DNA from: DATLHO01 sp035539855
GTDB lineage: Bacteria; Bacteroidota; Ignavibacteria; OLB7
NCBI GenBank assembly: GCA_035539855.1
Contig: DATLHO010000282.1
Span: 1-19,634 of the forward strand
DNA length: 19,634 nt
Direction: 5' to 3'
Below the pieces are notes generated by a model that was not told the origin of the DNA, did no database searches, and saw nothing but the letters and a program-made list of their open reading frames with translations. Position 1 is the stretch's first letter, and every line of letters begins with the position of its first letter. This document shows, piece by piece, positions 6,083 to 15,504 of the stretch. Position numbers and translations under genes: made by a program.

Positions 6083-9000
6083 ATGAGGTCACCACAGACT
6101 CCATGGTCATTCCCGCCTTTGCGCCTGTCGCGTCTGGTTTGGCGCGTCACGCTCCTCGTCCTTGGCGTCATGCCATTCGGCCTTTCTGCCCAGCAGGCGG
6201 ATACGACCGAGCCGGTGTTCGGCATCGGGGACGATGAGTTCCTCATCGGAGGATGGAATCTACCACCGCCACCGGGTACCACCGACCCCCTGCTCCGGGC
6301 GCAGGGCTCAATCCAGTGGGCGCGGCAGATGGGTGTCAACGTCTTCCGCCTGCCCAACTACTACTACTGGAACGCCACAAGCGGCTACGCGAACGTCGAT
6401 TCCCTGATGAGCGCCGCCGATACGACCGATGATATCCGGTTCTTCTTCACGAACCAGGCCGTCGGCGACGTTGCGTCATGGGGCCGCGAGGCGAGATTCT
6501 ACCTCATCCCGGACAGCGTTCCGTATAAGCATTGGCAGTGCAAGTTCCTGTACCTCAATGGCGGTGTGAATGACTCGAGTGACGTTGAGGTAGACGATTG
6601 GCGACAGCCTGCCGCCGAACGCGTATTCAGTCGAAACAGCGTCGCGGCAAACACTCGCATCGCCGACAGCATCGTGATCGACTGGTTGCCGGCGCGCACG
6701 AGCTGGTGGTCGAAGCTACAGCAGGGGGGATCGTGGTGTTCGGTTCCCGAGCCCGAGCAGCAGCGCCGGCCCGAGCGCTTCCTCGGCGAGTTCTGGAGCG
6801 TCTACGACAAGGGCGGTCGCGAACAGTGGGGCGACACGAACTACGTCGCGGTCACGGGTCATCTTATCAATGAACAGCCTCCGGCCGATCCCGACTCGAC
6901 AGTCCTCTGGATCGATCTGTTCTACGACGTTGGCCGAGACGAAGCGTACTTTGAGAACGGCGTCAGGGACACAGCGACGACAAACATCTCGCAGTACTGC
7001 ACGACGCTCGTCGTGAGGCACAGGGATCTGGCGCCTGATGACGACGATTACGACCGGTACAGGGTCGCGAGTCTCCCGTTCAGCACGCGGTGGTGCACGC
7101 CGACGTTCGGCGGACCGCTGCATCCAAGCGCCGGCGTCTCGCGGCGCATCAATCTGCGCGTCCGCTACGCCGGCAATGCGACGGTCGCGATTCGAAGCAT
7201 TGCTTTGCGCGACTCGATCGCGCACGCGGTCCTGACCGAGAACGCAAACGGGCTCGCCCTTCGCGATGCGATGCGCAGCCTGCTCAGGGAACGAATCGTG
7301 CGCAACGACACAGTGCGACCTTCGATCATCGGCATCGCCGCCGGTGGCGAGCAATCGCCGGTGCAGGCGACGTCGGTCGAGCGCGTTCATCGCTGGCTGC
7401 ACGAGGTGATCTATCGGCTCACCGATCGACGCAACGCCAATCGTCCCGATACGCTCAACCTGTGGCTCGAGGGGCTCTATCGCGAGGGCACATTTCATCA
7501 GGCGACCAACACCGATACGAGCGGCCGCATGACGACCCTGGCGCCGGAGCACACCGTTCCGCAGGACCGCAAGGATCCCGGGAGCGCCTGGACCGTCGGT
7601 GGCAGCCAGTACGACCGCGGCGCGATCTTCGAGCACAACGGCGGCAAGTTCATGCTCTCGGAACTGATCGTCCACCCCGACTCGGTGGAGCGCTTCGAGC
7701 GGCAGGTGCAGTTGCGCCATCTGCAGCAGTATCTGCCCGGCGAGAGCGAGCTGTTTCCGTTTCAGACACAGGTCGCCCGGGCCGCGCGGCTGGCCCGCGA
7801 TGAGCACAAGCGGCTGATCGCGGTGCCCTTTGTCAGCAACAATATCTGGGTCCGTCAGTCGCGCATGCTCGGCGACGCGTTTCACAACTCGCCCGATTCC
7901 ATGGGCTGCGACCGGATCCTGGAGCCGGCCGAGATCCGCAGCGCGGCCAACATCGCTGTTTCGATGGGTGCCACCGGGGTCTTCTGGCAGATCCTATCCC
8001 ATCCGATGAACTTCCTGAAGCTCGACAGCGGATCCGGGCTGCCGTTCGGTCACCTGCTCGACTGGCCGATCAGTGGTGGCACCACCGCGGATATTACGCA
8101 GGACCGGGTCCTCGGATTCCAGATCACGACGCAGGATGGAGCGCACACGTACACGATGCCGGACACGTTCTGGACGGGCTGGCGCGTACGCAGCGATGCC
8201 GTTCGGGAGTACAATCACTGGCTGCGCCGCGTCGGCGTCGAGCTGATGAAGCTGCGCTGGCGCGACGCGTACAGCATCCATGCGCAGCACAGCATCCCGT
8301 ATCGGCATTGGTACGAAGGCTGTCCCTCAGCGGACGTTGCGTACTCGACGACCGCCCGCAGACTCCCGGCGAACGAGATCATCACACGAGTGACAACGCG
8401 CAATCCCGTCGGTGAGCTCGACCCGGACTCCGCGACGTACGTCGAGCTCGGTCTATTCGACGTGAAGCCAGGACGGTGGCGGCCGGACACGAACTCGGCG
8501 TGGCAGCCTGACGCGATGATGGACACCCACTTCGTATGGGTCGCCAACAGACGGGTCTTCGAGCCGACCTCGGACATTACCGATTCCGCGCGTCGCGCGT
8601 CGATGGTCGCGCTCGCGGGAACGCGCACGATCGGGCTGAAGCTCAATCTCATGAACAAGGGGCAGTTCGTCTTCTGCCACGTCGAGGAGATCGAGGCGGA
8701 TACCGCTCGAATTCCCGGCGCGACCGTCGCCCGCGCTGCCCTGGACACTGTACTGGCCGCCGATAGCGTATTCCTGCTGACATTGGGCAGCGGCAGGGCG
8801 AGCCTGCTGCGCATCACCTACGACCCGTGGCAGCGCGAGATCATCCCCGCGCGAATCGAGTATACGAATCAACGCAAGGTCGTCTGGGATCCCGACCAGC
8901 GGCGTTACCATGCCGTGTACCGACGACCCGACACGGCGAACAGCCGATTCGATCAGGTCTGCTACCGACGATCGTCGGTCATGGACACCGTAAACCGCTC

Positions 9001-11053
9001 GATCTTCTGGGAGCGCGAGTACGTGCTCTCGGGGCCGCGCAGCATGATGGACTCGATGGTGTTCAATCGCCATCCCGCGCTGACGATCCGGCGCGCGCCG
9101 GGGATTCCGAGAACCGTCGTCACCGTCGTCTGGACGGCGCATCGCACACCCGTGCCGTACCCGGCGCACCAGGTCCTGTTGCGCGTCGGCGCATCGCCCG
9201 ATCAGCCGATGCCCTTCGACACCTCAACGTTCATTGAAGTCGTCGACAGTGCGTTCTACGGACATCCGACCAATCAGTGGGGCACGCCTGTCGTCGCACG
9301 GCTCGACGGAGCCGATGTAATTGCCTGGTCGGACTCGCTCGACGGCATCAAGGCTCGCGCGCGGGTGATCCCCAATCCAGGAACGGGTGGCAACTGGTGG
9401 AAGTCGGCTCCCGTGTACACCGACTCGATTCACGTCAGCTCGATGTTCGGATGGGCCGGCGACGACACGCGCGGCCGCTGGCCCGCGGTGCCGACATTTG
9501 CGCACATCGTGTCGCGCGACAGCAACGTCGCGCTCGTCTGGGAGCAGCCAGACTGGTCGGCCCCGGGTCCGATGCGACCGGCCTTCATCTGCTACCAGCG
9601 CCTTCAGCACACCCGCGCCGGCGGTAACGACACGCTCATCGCGCTCGACTCCTCGCTCGCCGTCGTCAACAACGAGCCGGGGATTCACCGCCACCCATCA
9701 GTCAGCCAGCACCAGGACGCCTGGCGCCGGCTGCAGGACGTCGTCGTCTGGGAGACGGTTGCCGCGCCGGTCGCAGGCCAGCCTGCGAACTTCATCAACG
9801 TTCGCAGCGTCTTCTTCGAGTCCCGCGTCTTCAACACGACCGATCAGCCGGACACTCTCTCGGGCAGACCGGAGCTCTGGGGCTGGTCGACGAAGCTCTA
9901 CCGACTCAACGGCCTCGACTGGCTCTATCCCACCGTCGCCAGCGTCACCTATCGCGACACCAACGGCACGGTGGAGGCGATCTCAACGATCGCACACCGC
10001 GCGAGGACCAAGGTGACGTCGCCAATCACTGTCTTCGAGACGGGCTTCCAGTGGGCCGACGACAAGCTGAAGGCATCGAGAACGTATACCCATAGCGGGC
10101 ACTGGCACGCGAGCTCGGAAACTCCCAAGATGCAGCCGGAGAACCATGCCTTGCTCTATGAGAACGACACGTCGGCGAATCCGAACCTGCTGACGAGCCG
10201 ACAGTTCTTCCTGGGTCGCGGACGCCCGCTCGGGTACACGGCCGAGGGTCGCGTGCTGGCGATGCGGCTGTTCGGTGCACCCGGCGTCGGGCTGTCGTTC
10301 TCGATGGCCGATCCGTGGGCGGCGACGGCCGACACGTCGTTCCCGATCACGATGGACAAGCGGGACTCGACCCTGCGGATCATTGGGGCGTTGAGCGCGG
10401 CGACGTCACTCTTGCGCACGCGGATGTTCGACGCTGGCGACAGCACCGTGATCGGCATCGCGCTGTCGGCGGCGTTCCGAGGTGACACGGCTGGCTTCAG
10501 TGGAACGGCGATGGCCTACGTCGTCGAGCTCATCGACTCGGCAACCAACCAGCGCGTCCACCTGCTCGACTCGTCTGTGATCACGACCGTCAACAGCTCG
10601 AGGGTCCGGAACATCGTCGACACGCTCGACCTTGTCAGCTCACGGTACTACATTCGAACGGTGATTGACACGGTGGGCGTGACGGTGCCGGCGCTCGCGA
10701 ACGACTCCCGCTACGCGATCGGGGAGATCCAGATCGACGTCGTCGACACGCTGCCTCTGTACCGTCCGCGGCGTCTTCCCGATCGCGGCATTTCGGATCT
10801 GCGCATCACCGCGCAACCGAATCCGGCGACCGACGCGACCGAGGCGCGGTTCACGGTGGACGTAGCCGGGCGCGTCCGTGTGATCGTCTCCGATCACGAT
10901 GGGCGTTTCGCGCGGACGCTTCTCGACGAGTGGATGGAGCTGGGCCGCTACGCTCTGGACATCGACACGAGCACGCTCGTGCCCGGCCGCTATGTCGTGC
11001 AGGTACACGCCGGCGACGAGGTCGGGCTGGTCAAGGTGCTCGTGCGGCGGTAG
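6083..11053 (+). CDS. Large secreted protein with T9SS type A sorting domain (1656 aa)
   Basis: The product starts with a long signal peptide (a basic stretch, then LVWRVTLLVLGVMPFGLSAQ near 24-43). It ends with a T9SS type A C-terminal domain from about 1570 to 1656, with ISDLRITAQPNPATD, VRVIVSDHDGRFARTLLDE and PGRYVVQVHAGDEVGLVKVLVRR. It should therefore be exported by Sec and then through the outer membrane by the Por secretion machinery. The N-terminal third looks like an alpha/beta barrel (MGVNVFRLPNYYYW at 83-96; LEPAEIRSAANIAVSMGATG at 613-632), weakly reminiscent of clan GH-A glycosidases. No catalytic pair can be assigned. Residues about 985-1290 contain repeated blocks (NRHPALTIRR, GTPVVARLDGADVIAWSD, WPAVPTFAHI, HRHPSVSQHQ), each leading to a VVW-like strand, suggesting a beta-propeller. 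The ATG at 6083 has a good GGAGG five bases upstream. The function is unknown. Confidence 0.88.
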   Translation: MRSPQTPWSFPPLRLSRLVWRVTLLVLGVMPFGLSAQQADTTEPVFGIGDDEFLIGGWNLPPPPGTTDPLLRAQGSIQWARQMGVNVFRLPNYYYWNATSGYANVDSLMSAADTTDDIRFFFTNQAVGDVASWGREARFYLIPDSVPYKHWQCKFLYLNGGVNDSSDVEVDDWRQPAAERVFSRNSVAANTRIADSIVIDWLPARTSWWSKLQQGGSWCSVPEPEQQRRPERFLGEFWSVYDKGGREQWGDTNYVAVTGHLINEQPPADPDSTVLWIDLFYDVGRDEAYFENGVRDTATTNISQYCTTLVVRHRDLAPDDDDYDRYRVASLPFSTRWCTPTFGGPLHPSAGVSRRINLRVRYAGNATVAIRSIALRDSIAHAVLTENANGLALRDAMRSLLRERIVRNDTVRPSIIGIAAGGEQSPVQATSVERVHRWLHEVIYRLTDRRNANRPDTLNLWLEGLYREGTFHQATNTDTSGRMTTLAPEHTVPQDRKDPGSAWTVGGSQYDRGAIFEHNGGKFMLSELIVHPDSVERFERQVQLRHLQQYLPGESELFPFQTQVARAARLARDEHKRLIAVPFVSNNIWVRQSRMLGDAFHNSPDSMGCDRILEPAEIRSAANIAVSMGATGVFWQILSHPMNFLKLDSGSGLPFGHLLDWPISGGTTADITQDRVLGFQITTQDGAHTYTMPDTFWTGWRVRSDAVREYNHWLRRVGVELMKLRWRDAYSIHAQHSIPYRHWYEGCPSADVAYSTTARRLPANEIITRVTTRNPVGELDPDSATYVELGLFDVKPGRWRPDTNSAWQPDAMMDTHFVWVANRRVFEPTSDITDSARRASMVALAGTRTIGLKLNLMNKGQFVFCHVEEIEADTARIPGATVARAALDTVLAADSVFLLTLGSGRASLLRITYDPWQREIIPARIEYTNQRKVVWDPDQRRYHAVYRRPDTANSRFDQVCYRRSSVMDTVNRSIFWEREYVLSGPRSMMDSMVFNRHPALTIRRAPGIPRTVVTVVWTAHRTPVPYPAHQVLLRVGASPDQPMPFDTSTFIEVVDSAFYGHPTNQWGTPVVARLDGADVIAWSDSLDGIKARARVIPNPGTGGNWWKSAPVYTDSIHVSSMFGWAGDDTRGRWPAVPTFAHIVSRDSNVALVWEQPDWSAPGPMRPAFICYQRLQHTRAGGNDTLIALDSSLAVVNNEPGIHRHPSVSQHQDAWRRLQDVVVWETVAAPVAGQPANFINVRSVFFESRVFNTTDQPDTLSGRPELWGWSTKLYRLNGLDWLYPTVASVTYRDTNGTVEAISTIAHRARTKVTSPITVFETGFQWADDKLKASRTYTHSGHWHASSETPKMQPENHALLYENDTSANPNLLTSRQFFLGRGRPLGYTAEGRVLAMRLFGAPGVGLSFSMADPWAATADTSFPITMDKRDSTLRIIGALSAATSLLRTRMFDAGDSTVIGIALSAAFRGDTAGFSGTAMAYVVELIDSATNQRVHLLDSSVITTVNSSRVRNIVDTLDLVSSRYYIRTVIDTVGVTVPALANDSRYAIGEIQIDVVDTLPLYRPRRLPDRGISDLRITAQPNPATDATEARFTVDVAGRVRVIVSDHDGRFARTLLDEWMELGRYALDIDTSTLVPGRYVVQVHAGDEVGLVKVLVRR

Positions 11054-11070
11054 GCGGACCCTCGATGCGC

Positions 11071-11103
11071 AACGGGAGTGACCTCCAAAGGGTCACTCTC
11101 GTT
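11071..11103 (+). terminator. Strong hairpin after the large T9SS cargo gene
   Basis: AACGGGAGTGACC (11071-11083) pairs with GGTCACTCTCGTT (11091-11103). This gives a 13-bp stem with one G-U pair and a 7-base loop, starting 17 bases after the stop at 11053. It probably terminates the first transcript and separates it from the next gene, which has its own promoter box. Confidence 0.6.
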
Positions 11104-11135
11104 GACACACCGACGGTCCCCTGATCGAGAGCGCG

Positions 11136-11141
11136 TAGCTT
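11136..11141 (+). promoter_or_regulatory. Probable -7/-10 box of the second T9SS cargo gene
   Basis: TAGCTT, continued as TAGCTTGG, lies 51 bases before the ATG at 11193. A TTGACA lies upstream (11102-11107) but 28 bases away, which is too far for a standard pair. Confidence 0.4.
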
Positions 11142-11192
11142 GGAGCACTTCGCATCGACGCGCCGTGGTGCGCACCAACCAACGGAGTCGGC

Positions 11193-12752
11193 ATGTCAGA
11201 TCAACACGCTCGCCTACGACGTTCCCGACTGCATTGGCTGATTGCCGCCCTGGCGGCAGTGCTGACGTCGACGGCTCCCGTATTGGCGCAGGTCGATTCG
11301 ATCCGCGCGCGCGCGGATGCGGTGGCGCTGCGACCTATCTGGTCTCGTTACGGTAATCAGACGGGCAACGTCGTGGCGGGTCTGTGGGACATCAATGAGG
11401 ACGGCCGATCGGAGTTCGCCGTGGAAGACTATCGCGGCGATTGGCGCATTTACTCGCTCGATTCACTGGGAGGCACATCGGTTATCTGGCAGCGACCGGG
11501 GCTGTCTGCGAAACCTCTCGTTCACGGCGACTTTCGTGGCGCCGGTCGCATTACGCTCGTTTATCCGCGTTCGCAGAATTCACCCACCCTTGGCACGCTC
11601 TACTGGCTCGACTTCTTCGACGCTGACTCGGGCCGCATCGCCGATACGCCGAGCATGACGCGACAGGCACAGGCGCAGGGCTGCCTGCTTCGAGTGGAGC
11701 GCGTGCTTGCCTGCGACCTCGACCTCGACGGCGCTGACGAGCTGATCGTCTCCGCGGCCGGATCATGGTGTGGCGACGTCATAAGCGTAACGGGCGAGAT
11801 CTGGATTTACCGGGGCGGTCCCGACTTCCATGTCGACACGCCGACGGTGATCATTCGCGATGAGAGCGACAACGGGAACTTCTATGATCTGCACATTGGA
11901 ACGCTCGACGACAATGAGTACCCCGATCTGTTTTGCGTGACACGCAATGGGGCTCGCATTCGGTGGGGTGGCGCCGATCTGTTTGCACTCGTCCGCGCGC
12001 CGGACCGGGTCGTTGGCACGGTCAATCGCTTTCTCGATGTCCTTGACTCCGATGGCGACGGGCGATCGGACCTGCTTTGGCTCGGACCGTACATTCATCT
12101 TTCCACGAGCGGCAAAGTAGCACGTACTCGTTCCTTCGATGGTATCGACGCTGATCGTCGCTTCCTCGGTAGTGGCGGTTCGACGTTCGTTATCGGTCCG
12201 CTAAACGACAGCGCAGATCGCTATGAAATGTTCGGAGTCAGCTCCGGGCGAACTGACGGAGTCGACTACGACTTCTCCGGAGGCATAAGCGGACCCGATG
12301 CTGAGTACGATGCCTGGAACTCGGGATCGATGAAGAACTATGCGCCGCTCGGCGACGTCGATGGCAACGGCTGGCGAGATCTCCTGTGCGGCAACCCCGA
12401 CGGCGAGGGCGCGGCGGTGGTCTTCGGCGGCGGTCCGTACATCCCGCGCGATTCCATGCCGCTGAGCGCCATCCGCGACATTGCCATTGACGGCCGACGT
12501 GCGGCGATCAGCGTCTGGCCGAACCCGGCGACCGATGTCGTGCACATCGCCTGGCGCGGCGACCTCGGGCGCACGCCCGAACGTTTCGTCGTCCACGATG
12601 CGCTCGGCCGGCTTGTCGCTTCCGGCGCGGCCGATCATCATCGCGGCGAGGTCGTCTGGCGCTGTGGCGGGAGGCCGACCGGCGCGTATCTCCTGACGAT
12701 CTTCGATCGCAGCGGTGCGATCATCGCGACCTCGGCAATCATCAAACGCTGA
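11193..12752 (+). CDS. Secreted FG-GAP/VCBS-repeat protein with T9SS type A sorting domain
   Basis: The 519-residue protein has a signal peptide (LHWLIAALAAVLTSTAPVLA, ending near residue 33) and five calcium-loop motifs of the D-x-D-x-D-G type. These are DINEDGRSE at 66, DLDLDGADE at 175, a degenerate LDDNEYPD at 238, DSDGDGRSD at 285 and DVDGNGWRD at 388. Their spacing fits an integrin-alpha-like FG-GAP/VCBS beta-propeller. The C-terminal 80 or so residues are a T9SS type A sorting domain (AISVWPNPATDVVHIAW, FVVHDALGRLVASG, PTGAYLLTIFDRSG). It should be secreted by the same machinery as the preceding protein. GGAG lies five bases before the ATG. Base composition looks lower in GC than the neighbours. 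It converges on the DUF2339 gene with a two-base gap between stop codons. Role: extracellular or surface, otherwise unknown. Confidence 0.87.
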   Translation: MSDQHARLRRSRLHWLIAALAAVLTSTAPVLAQVDSIRARADAVALRPIWSRYGNQTGNVVAGLWDINEDGRSEFAVEDYRGDWRIYSLDSLGGTSVIWQRPGLSAKPLVHGDFRGAGRITLVYPRSQNSPTLGTLYWLDFFDADSGRIADTPSMTRQAQAQGCLLRVERVLACDLDLDGADELIVSAAGSWCGDVISVTGEIWIYRGGPDFHVDTPTVIIRDESDNGNFYDLHIGTLDDNEYPDLFCVTRNGARIRWGGADLFALVRAPDRVVGTVNRFLDVLDSDGDGRSDLLWLGPYIHLSTSGKVARTRSFDGIDADRRFLGSGGSTFVIGPLNDSADRYEMFGVSSGRTDGVDYDFSGGISGPDAEYDAWNSGSMKNYAPLGDVDGNGWRDLLCGNPDGEGAAVVFGGGPYIPRDSMPLSAIRDIAIDGRRAAISVWPNPATDVVHIAWRGDLGRTPERFVVHDALGRLVASGAADHHRGEVVWRCGGRPTGAYLLTIFDRSGAIIATSAIIKR

Positions 12753-12754
12753 GG

Positions 12755-15469
12755 CTACGCCGGCGGCGGCTCCGCGGCGTCGCCTCCAAGGATCGCGTCG
12801 CGATAGCGCTGGAACAGCCACGAGACGATCAGCAGGATGACTCCAAGGCCCATGAACGAGACGATGCGATAGAGCGTCTCGAGGAACGAGAGGTCGTAGA
12901 GGAAGATCTTCAGGATCGTCACGGCGAACAGCAGGAGCGCGACGATGCGCACCGGGCGCGAGCGGCGCCAAATGCCGAGGCCGATGAGCAGCAGCGAATA
13001 CGCCAGCCACACGCCCGAGAGCGCGAGCTGCTGTGCGTTGCGCAGCGGAGTCTCGATCGACGGCGTGATGGTCGCACCGCGCGCGGCGATGCGGCGCTCG
13101 AAGTGATCGCGCACTTCGACCGAGGCGAGCTCCAGCACCGCGAGGATCACCGCCACGCGCACCGACGCCCGTATCCAGCCGATCGACTCGTCGTCGAGGC
13201 CGAGCCGCGCGAGCAACCGTGCGTCGAGCACGAGGATCGCCACGAGCAGCACCAGCGACGCGCCGCGGATGTTCAGCAGCGCGGAGACCGCCGGCGCGTC
13301 GTAGACTTCGAGTCCCGTGATCGCGATCCAGATCGCGCCGAGGGCGACCATGGCCTGCGCGGTGTACACCGCGGCGACGCGACCGCCGCGCCGTGCGATC
13401 GCGGTGATCGCCAGGCCGAGCAGGCCCCAGCCCGCCGCGGTGACGAGGGCCTCGATCCGTGCGAACGCGGCCCAGCCGCCGAAGACACTGCCCGGCATCC
13501 GAAACGACACCCAGTCCTGCAGCTCGACGGTCACGAGCCCGAAGAGCGCGAGCGTCCACGAGACGTCGAGGAGCATCGCGAGCGGCTCGCGCGCGTCGTC
13601 GCGCAGCCTGGCGGCGAAGCCGAAGGCCGCCGCGAGCGTCAGCCACGTGAGCGTGCGAAGCGAAACGAGCGCGGTGTATTCCGCCGCGAAGTCGGAGCCG
13701 AGCGCATCGTCGACGAACGTCAGGTGCGCCGCCGCGAGGAATAGAAGAATCAATCCCGAGCCGCCGAGCAGCGGAAGCGGGCGTCGTCGCGCGAAGACGA
13801 TCGCGGCCGACGCGAGTCCGATCCATGTCAGGACCGCGACGTAGTTCGACAGTCCGATGCCGAGTCCCGCGGCGAGCGCGGCGAGGGTCGTCGTGTAGAA
13901 GCGATCGCGACCGCCGGCCTCGGCGCCGCGCCGCTCGAGGAGCGCCCCAGACGCCAGATACGCCAGGCCGAGCACGATCGAGGCGATCATGACACCCGAT
14001 TCGCCCTTCGTGCTTCCGGTGATCTGCGGACCCCAGTCAGCGGTCATGATCGAGATGAAGAGCGCCGCGAAGATCGCGCCGGCCGATGCCAGCGCGACGA
14101 TCACGTGTCCCGCATGCGAGTCGGAATCCGCTACGGACGACGCCTCCGACGACGCATCCGCTGCGGGTCGTCGCAGGATGCGCGCGAGATCGAGCGCGTG
14201 GAAGAGCGCCCAGAAGAGCGAGGCGAACAGCACGGCCGGAGCGAGCTTCACAGGCGCGAAGTACTCCTCGTGCCACGCGAAGTAGATGACCCACGTCGCG
14301 ATGACGCTGAGCGTCTCGATGATGCTCCACGAGGGACGGCGCCAAGCCGCGGCGATCAGGCCTGCGTCGAGGACGAGCAGGTAGGTGAACAGGCCGACCT
14401 CGTTGGCCGAGCCGGTGCTCAGCATGATCGGCGTGAGGAATCCTCCCGCCCAACCGAGCAGCGCGATCGCGAGCGAGTTGCGTCGCAGCGCGAAGAACAC
14501 CGCGGTCGCGGTCACCGCCGACATCAACGCGAACGCGGCGATCTGGGGAACGAGGTGATCGAAGTTGAACGAGGAATAGATCGAGAGGTAGAGGATCGAG
14601 ATTCCCGCGCCGACGAGTCCCTGGCCGAAGACGTCGTAGCCCTTGCGATGCGAGCGCTCGCCGAGCGCGAGCATGACGACGCCGAGGCCACCGCCCATGA
14701 GCACGCGCATCGTCTCGGTGATCCACGCGCGATCGAACGCATACTTCAGGAAGAACCCGACACCGATGATCAGCGCGAGCGCGCCGATGCGATTGAGCAG
14801 GCGCCCGCCGACGAGCTGTTCCCACTCCGACGCCGTGCGCGCGCCGGCATGCGGCCGCGCATCACGCGACCCCGCGGACGCGCTCGTCCCCGAAGCACTC
14901 GCGTTCGAAGCACTCGTGCCCGAAGCACTCGCGTTCGAAGCACTCGTCCCCGGAGCACCAGCCCCCGGCGCCGGCCGTCGCGCCAGCGGACGGCCCGACC
15001 CTGCGCCCGCGGTGCTGGGTGCTACATCGGATTGAGGAGCCGCGGTGGATGGCGTCTCGTCGGAGAACGCCGCGGTGCGCGCATCAAGGCGAGGTTCGGG
15101 CGAGTTGCTCTCGGACGAGACACTCTCCGGCGAGGCGCTCTCGAACGAGGAGCTCTCAGACGGCGCGCTCTGCGCCGATGCACCGGCAATCCGTGCGTCG
15201 ACAACAGCCGCGCGTTCGCGGCCGCTCACCGCGGCAGCACTTCCGGTCTCTGCGGCAGCACCTCCGCTCGTCGCGACAGCGCCACCGCTCACGGCGACAT
15301 TGCCGACGGCACCGGACGATGCTGGCTGCTCGCCGCCCAGCATCGCAAGCTGATGTTCAGCGCTCTCGAGCCGACGCCGAAGCGAAGACACGCGAGCAAA
15401 CAGCACGACGACGCCGACCAGCGGTCCGACCAACAGGACAATGGCGAGAAAGGCAAGCGAGTATTCCAC
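12755..15469 (-). CDS. DUF2339 family polytopic membrane protein
   Basis: The 904-residue protein matches DUF2339 (PF10101). It has an N-terminal membrane helix (residues 3-25), a short coiled stretch (LRRRLESAEHQLAML) and a long low-complexity linker to about 213. EWEQLVGGRLLNRIGALALIIGVGFFLKYAFD then marks the start of the conserved core at about 214-245. Twenty or more hydrophobic helices follow to the C-terminus (YDLSFLETLYRIVSFMGLGVILL near the end). The family is predicted to be inner-membrane; its function is unknown. The start is a GTG at 15469 with a TATCTT box 36 bases upstream and no visible Shine-Dalgarno. The linker contains two tandem repeats (15102-15176 and 14881-14966) that keep the reading frame, so it is probably flexible and fast-evolving. 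Confidence 0.9.
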   Translation of the reverse strand: MEYSLAFLAIVLLVGPLVGVVVLFARVSSLRRRLESAEHQLAMLGGEQPASSGAVGNVAVSGGAVATSGGAAAETGSAAAVSGRERAAVVDARIAGASAQSAPSESSSFESASPESVSSESNSPEPRLDARTAAFSDETPSTAAPQSDVAPSTAGAGSGRPLARRPAPGAGAPGTSASNASASGTSASNASASGTSASAGSRDARPHAGARTASEWEQLVGGRLLNRIGALALIIGVGFFLKYAFDRAWITETMRVLMGGGLGVVMLALGERSHRKGYDVFGQGLVGAGISILYLSIYSSFNFDHLVPQIAAFALMSAVTATAVFFALRRNSLAIALLGWAGGFLTPIMLSTGSANEVGLFTYLLVLDAGLIAAAWRRPSWSIIETLSVIATWVIYFAWHEEYFAPVKLAPAVLFASLFWALFHALDLARILRRPAADASSEASSVADSDSHAGHVIVALASAGAIFAALFISIMTADWGPQITGSTKGESGVMIASIVLGLAYLASGALLERRGAEAGGRDRFYTTTLAALAAGLGIGLSNYVAVLTWIGLASAAIVFARRRPLPLLGGSGLILLFLAAAHLTFVDDALGSDFAAEYTALVSLRTLTWLTLAAAFGFAARLRDDAREPLAMLLDVSWTLALFGLVTVELQDWVSFRMPGSVFGGWAAFARIEALVTAAGWGLLGLAITAIARRGGRVAAVYTAQAMVALGAIWIAITGLEVYDAPAVSALLNIRGASLVLLVAILVLDARLLARLGLDDESIGWIRASVRVAVILAVLELASVEVRDHFERRIAARGATITPSIETPLRNAQQLALSGVWLAYSLLLIGLGIWRRSRPVRIVALLLFAVTILKIFLYDLSFLETLYRIVSFMGLGVILLIVSWLFQRYRDAILGGDAAEPPPA
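14881..14966. repeat. 30-bp tandem repeat (2.9 copies) inside the DUF2339 gene
   Basis: Copies at 14881-14910 and 14911-14940 differ at only two bases. A third, partial and diverged, copy runs to about 14966. Being a multiple of three, it encodes a ten-residue period (about TSASNASASG) in the linker. Confidence 0.8.
15102..15176. repeat. 15-bp degenerate tandem repeat (5 copies) inside the DUF2339 gene
   Basis: Five consecutive 15-base units share a GAGnnnCTCTCnnnn-like pattern, the last one diverged. On the coding strand they give Ser/Glu-rich pentads (SESSSFESASPESVSSESNS). The frame is preserved. Confidence 0.7.
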
Positions 15470-15504
15470 AACCGGCAGGCTAATGAGGAGAGGCTGAATG
15501 CGCC

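Noticed and set aside
6716..7885. 389-codon minus-strand ORF inside the large T9SS gene
   Set aside because: It is antisense with no family features and no start signal. The plus strand has signal peptide, sorting domain and a Shine-Dalgarno.
11102..11107. TTGACA as a sigma70-type -35 element for the second T9SS gene
   Set aside because: It is 28 bases from the TAGCTT box and overlaps the right arm of the terminator hairpin.
12201..13826. 541-codon minus-strand ORF across two genes
   Set aside because: It shadows the DUF2339 gene in another frame and the FG-GAP gene in antisense. Its Arg-rich composition is typical of GC-rich shadow frames.
14881..15176. Possible CRISPR array in the DUF2339 gene
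   Set aside because: Repeats are directly adjacent without spacers, multiples of three, and lie in an open reading frame.
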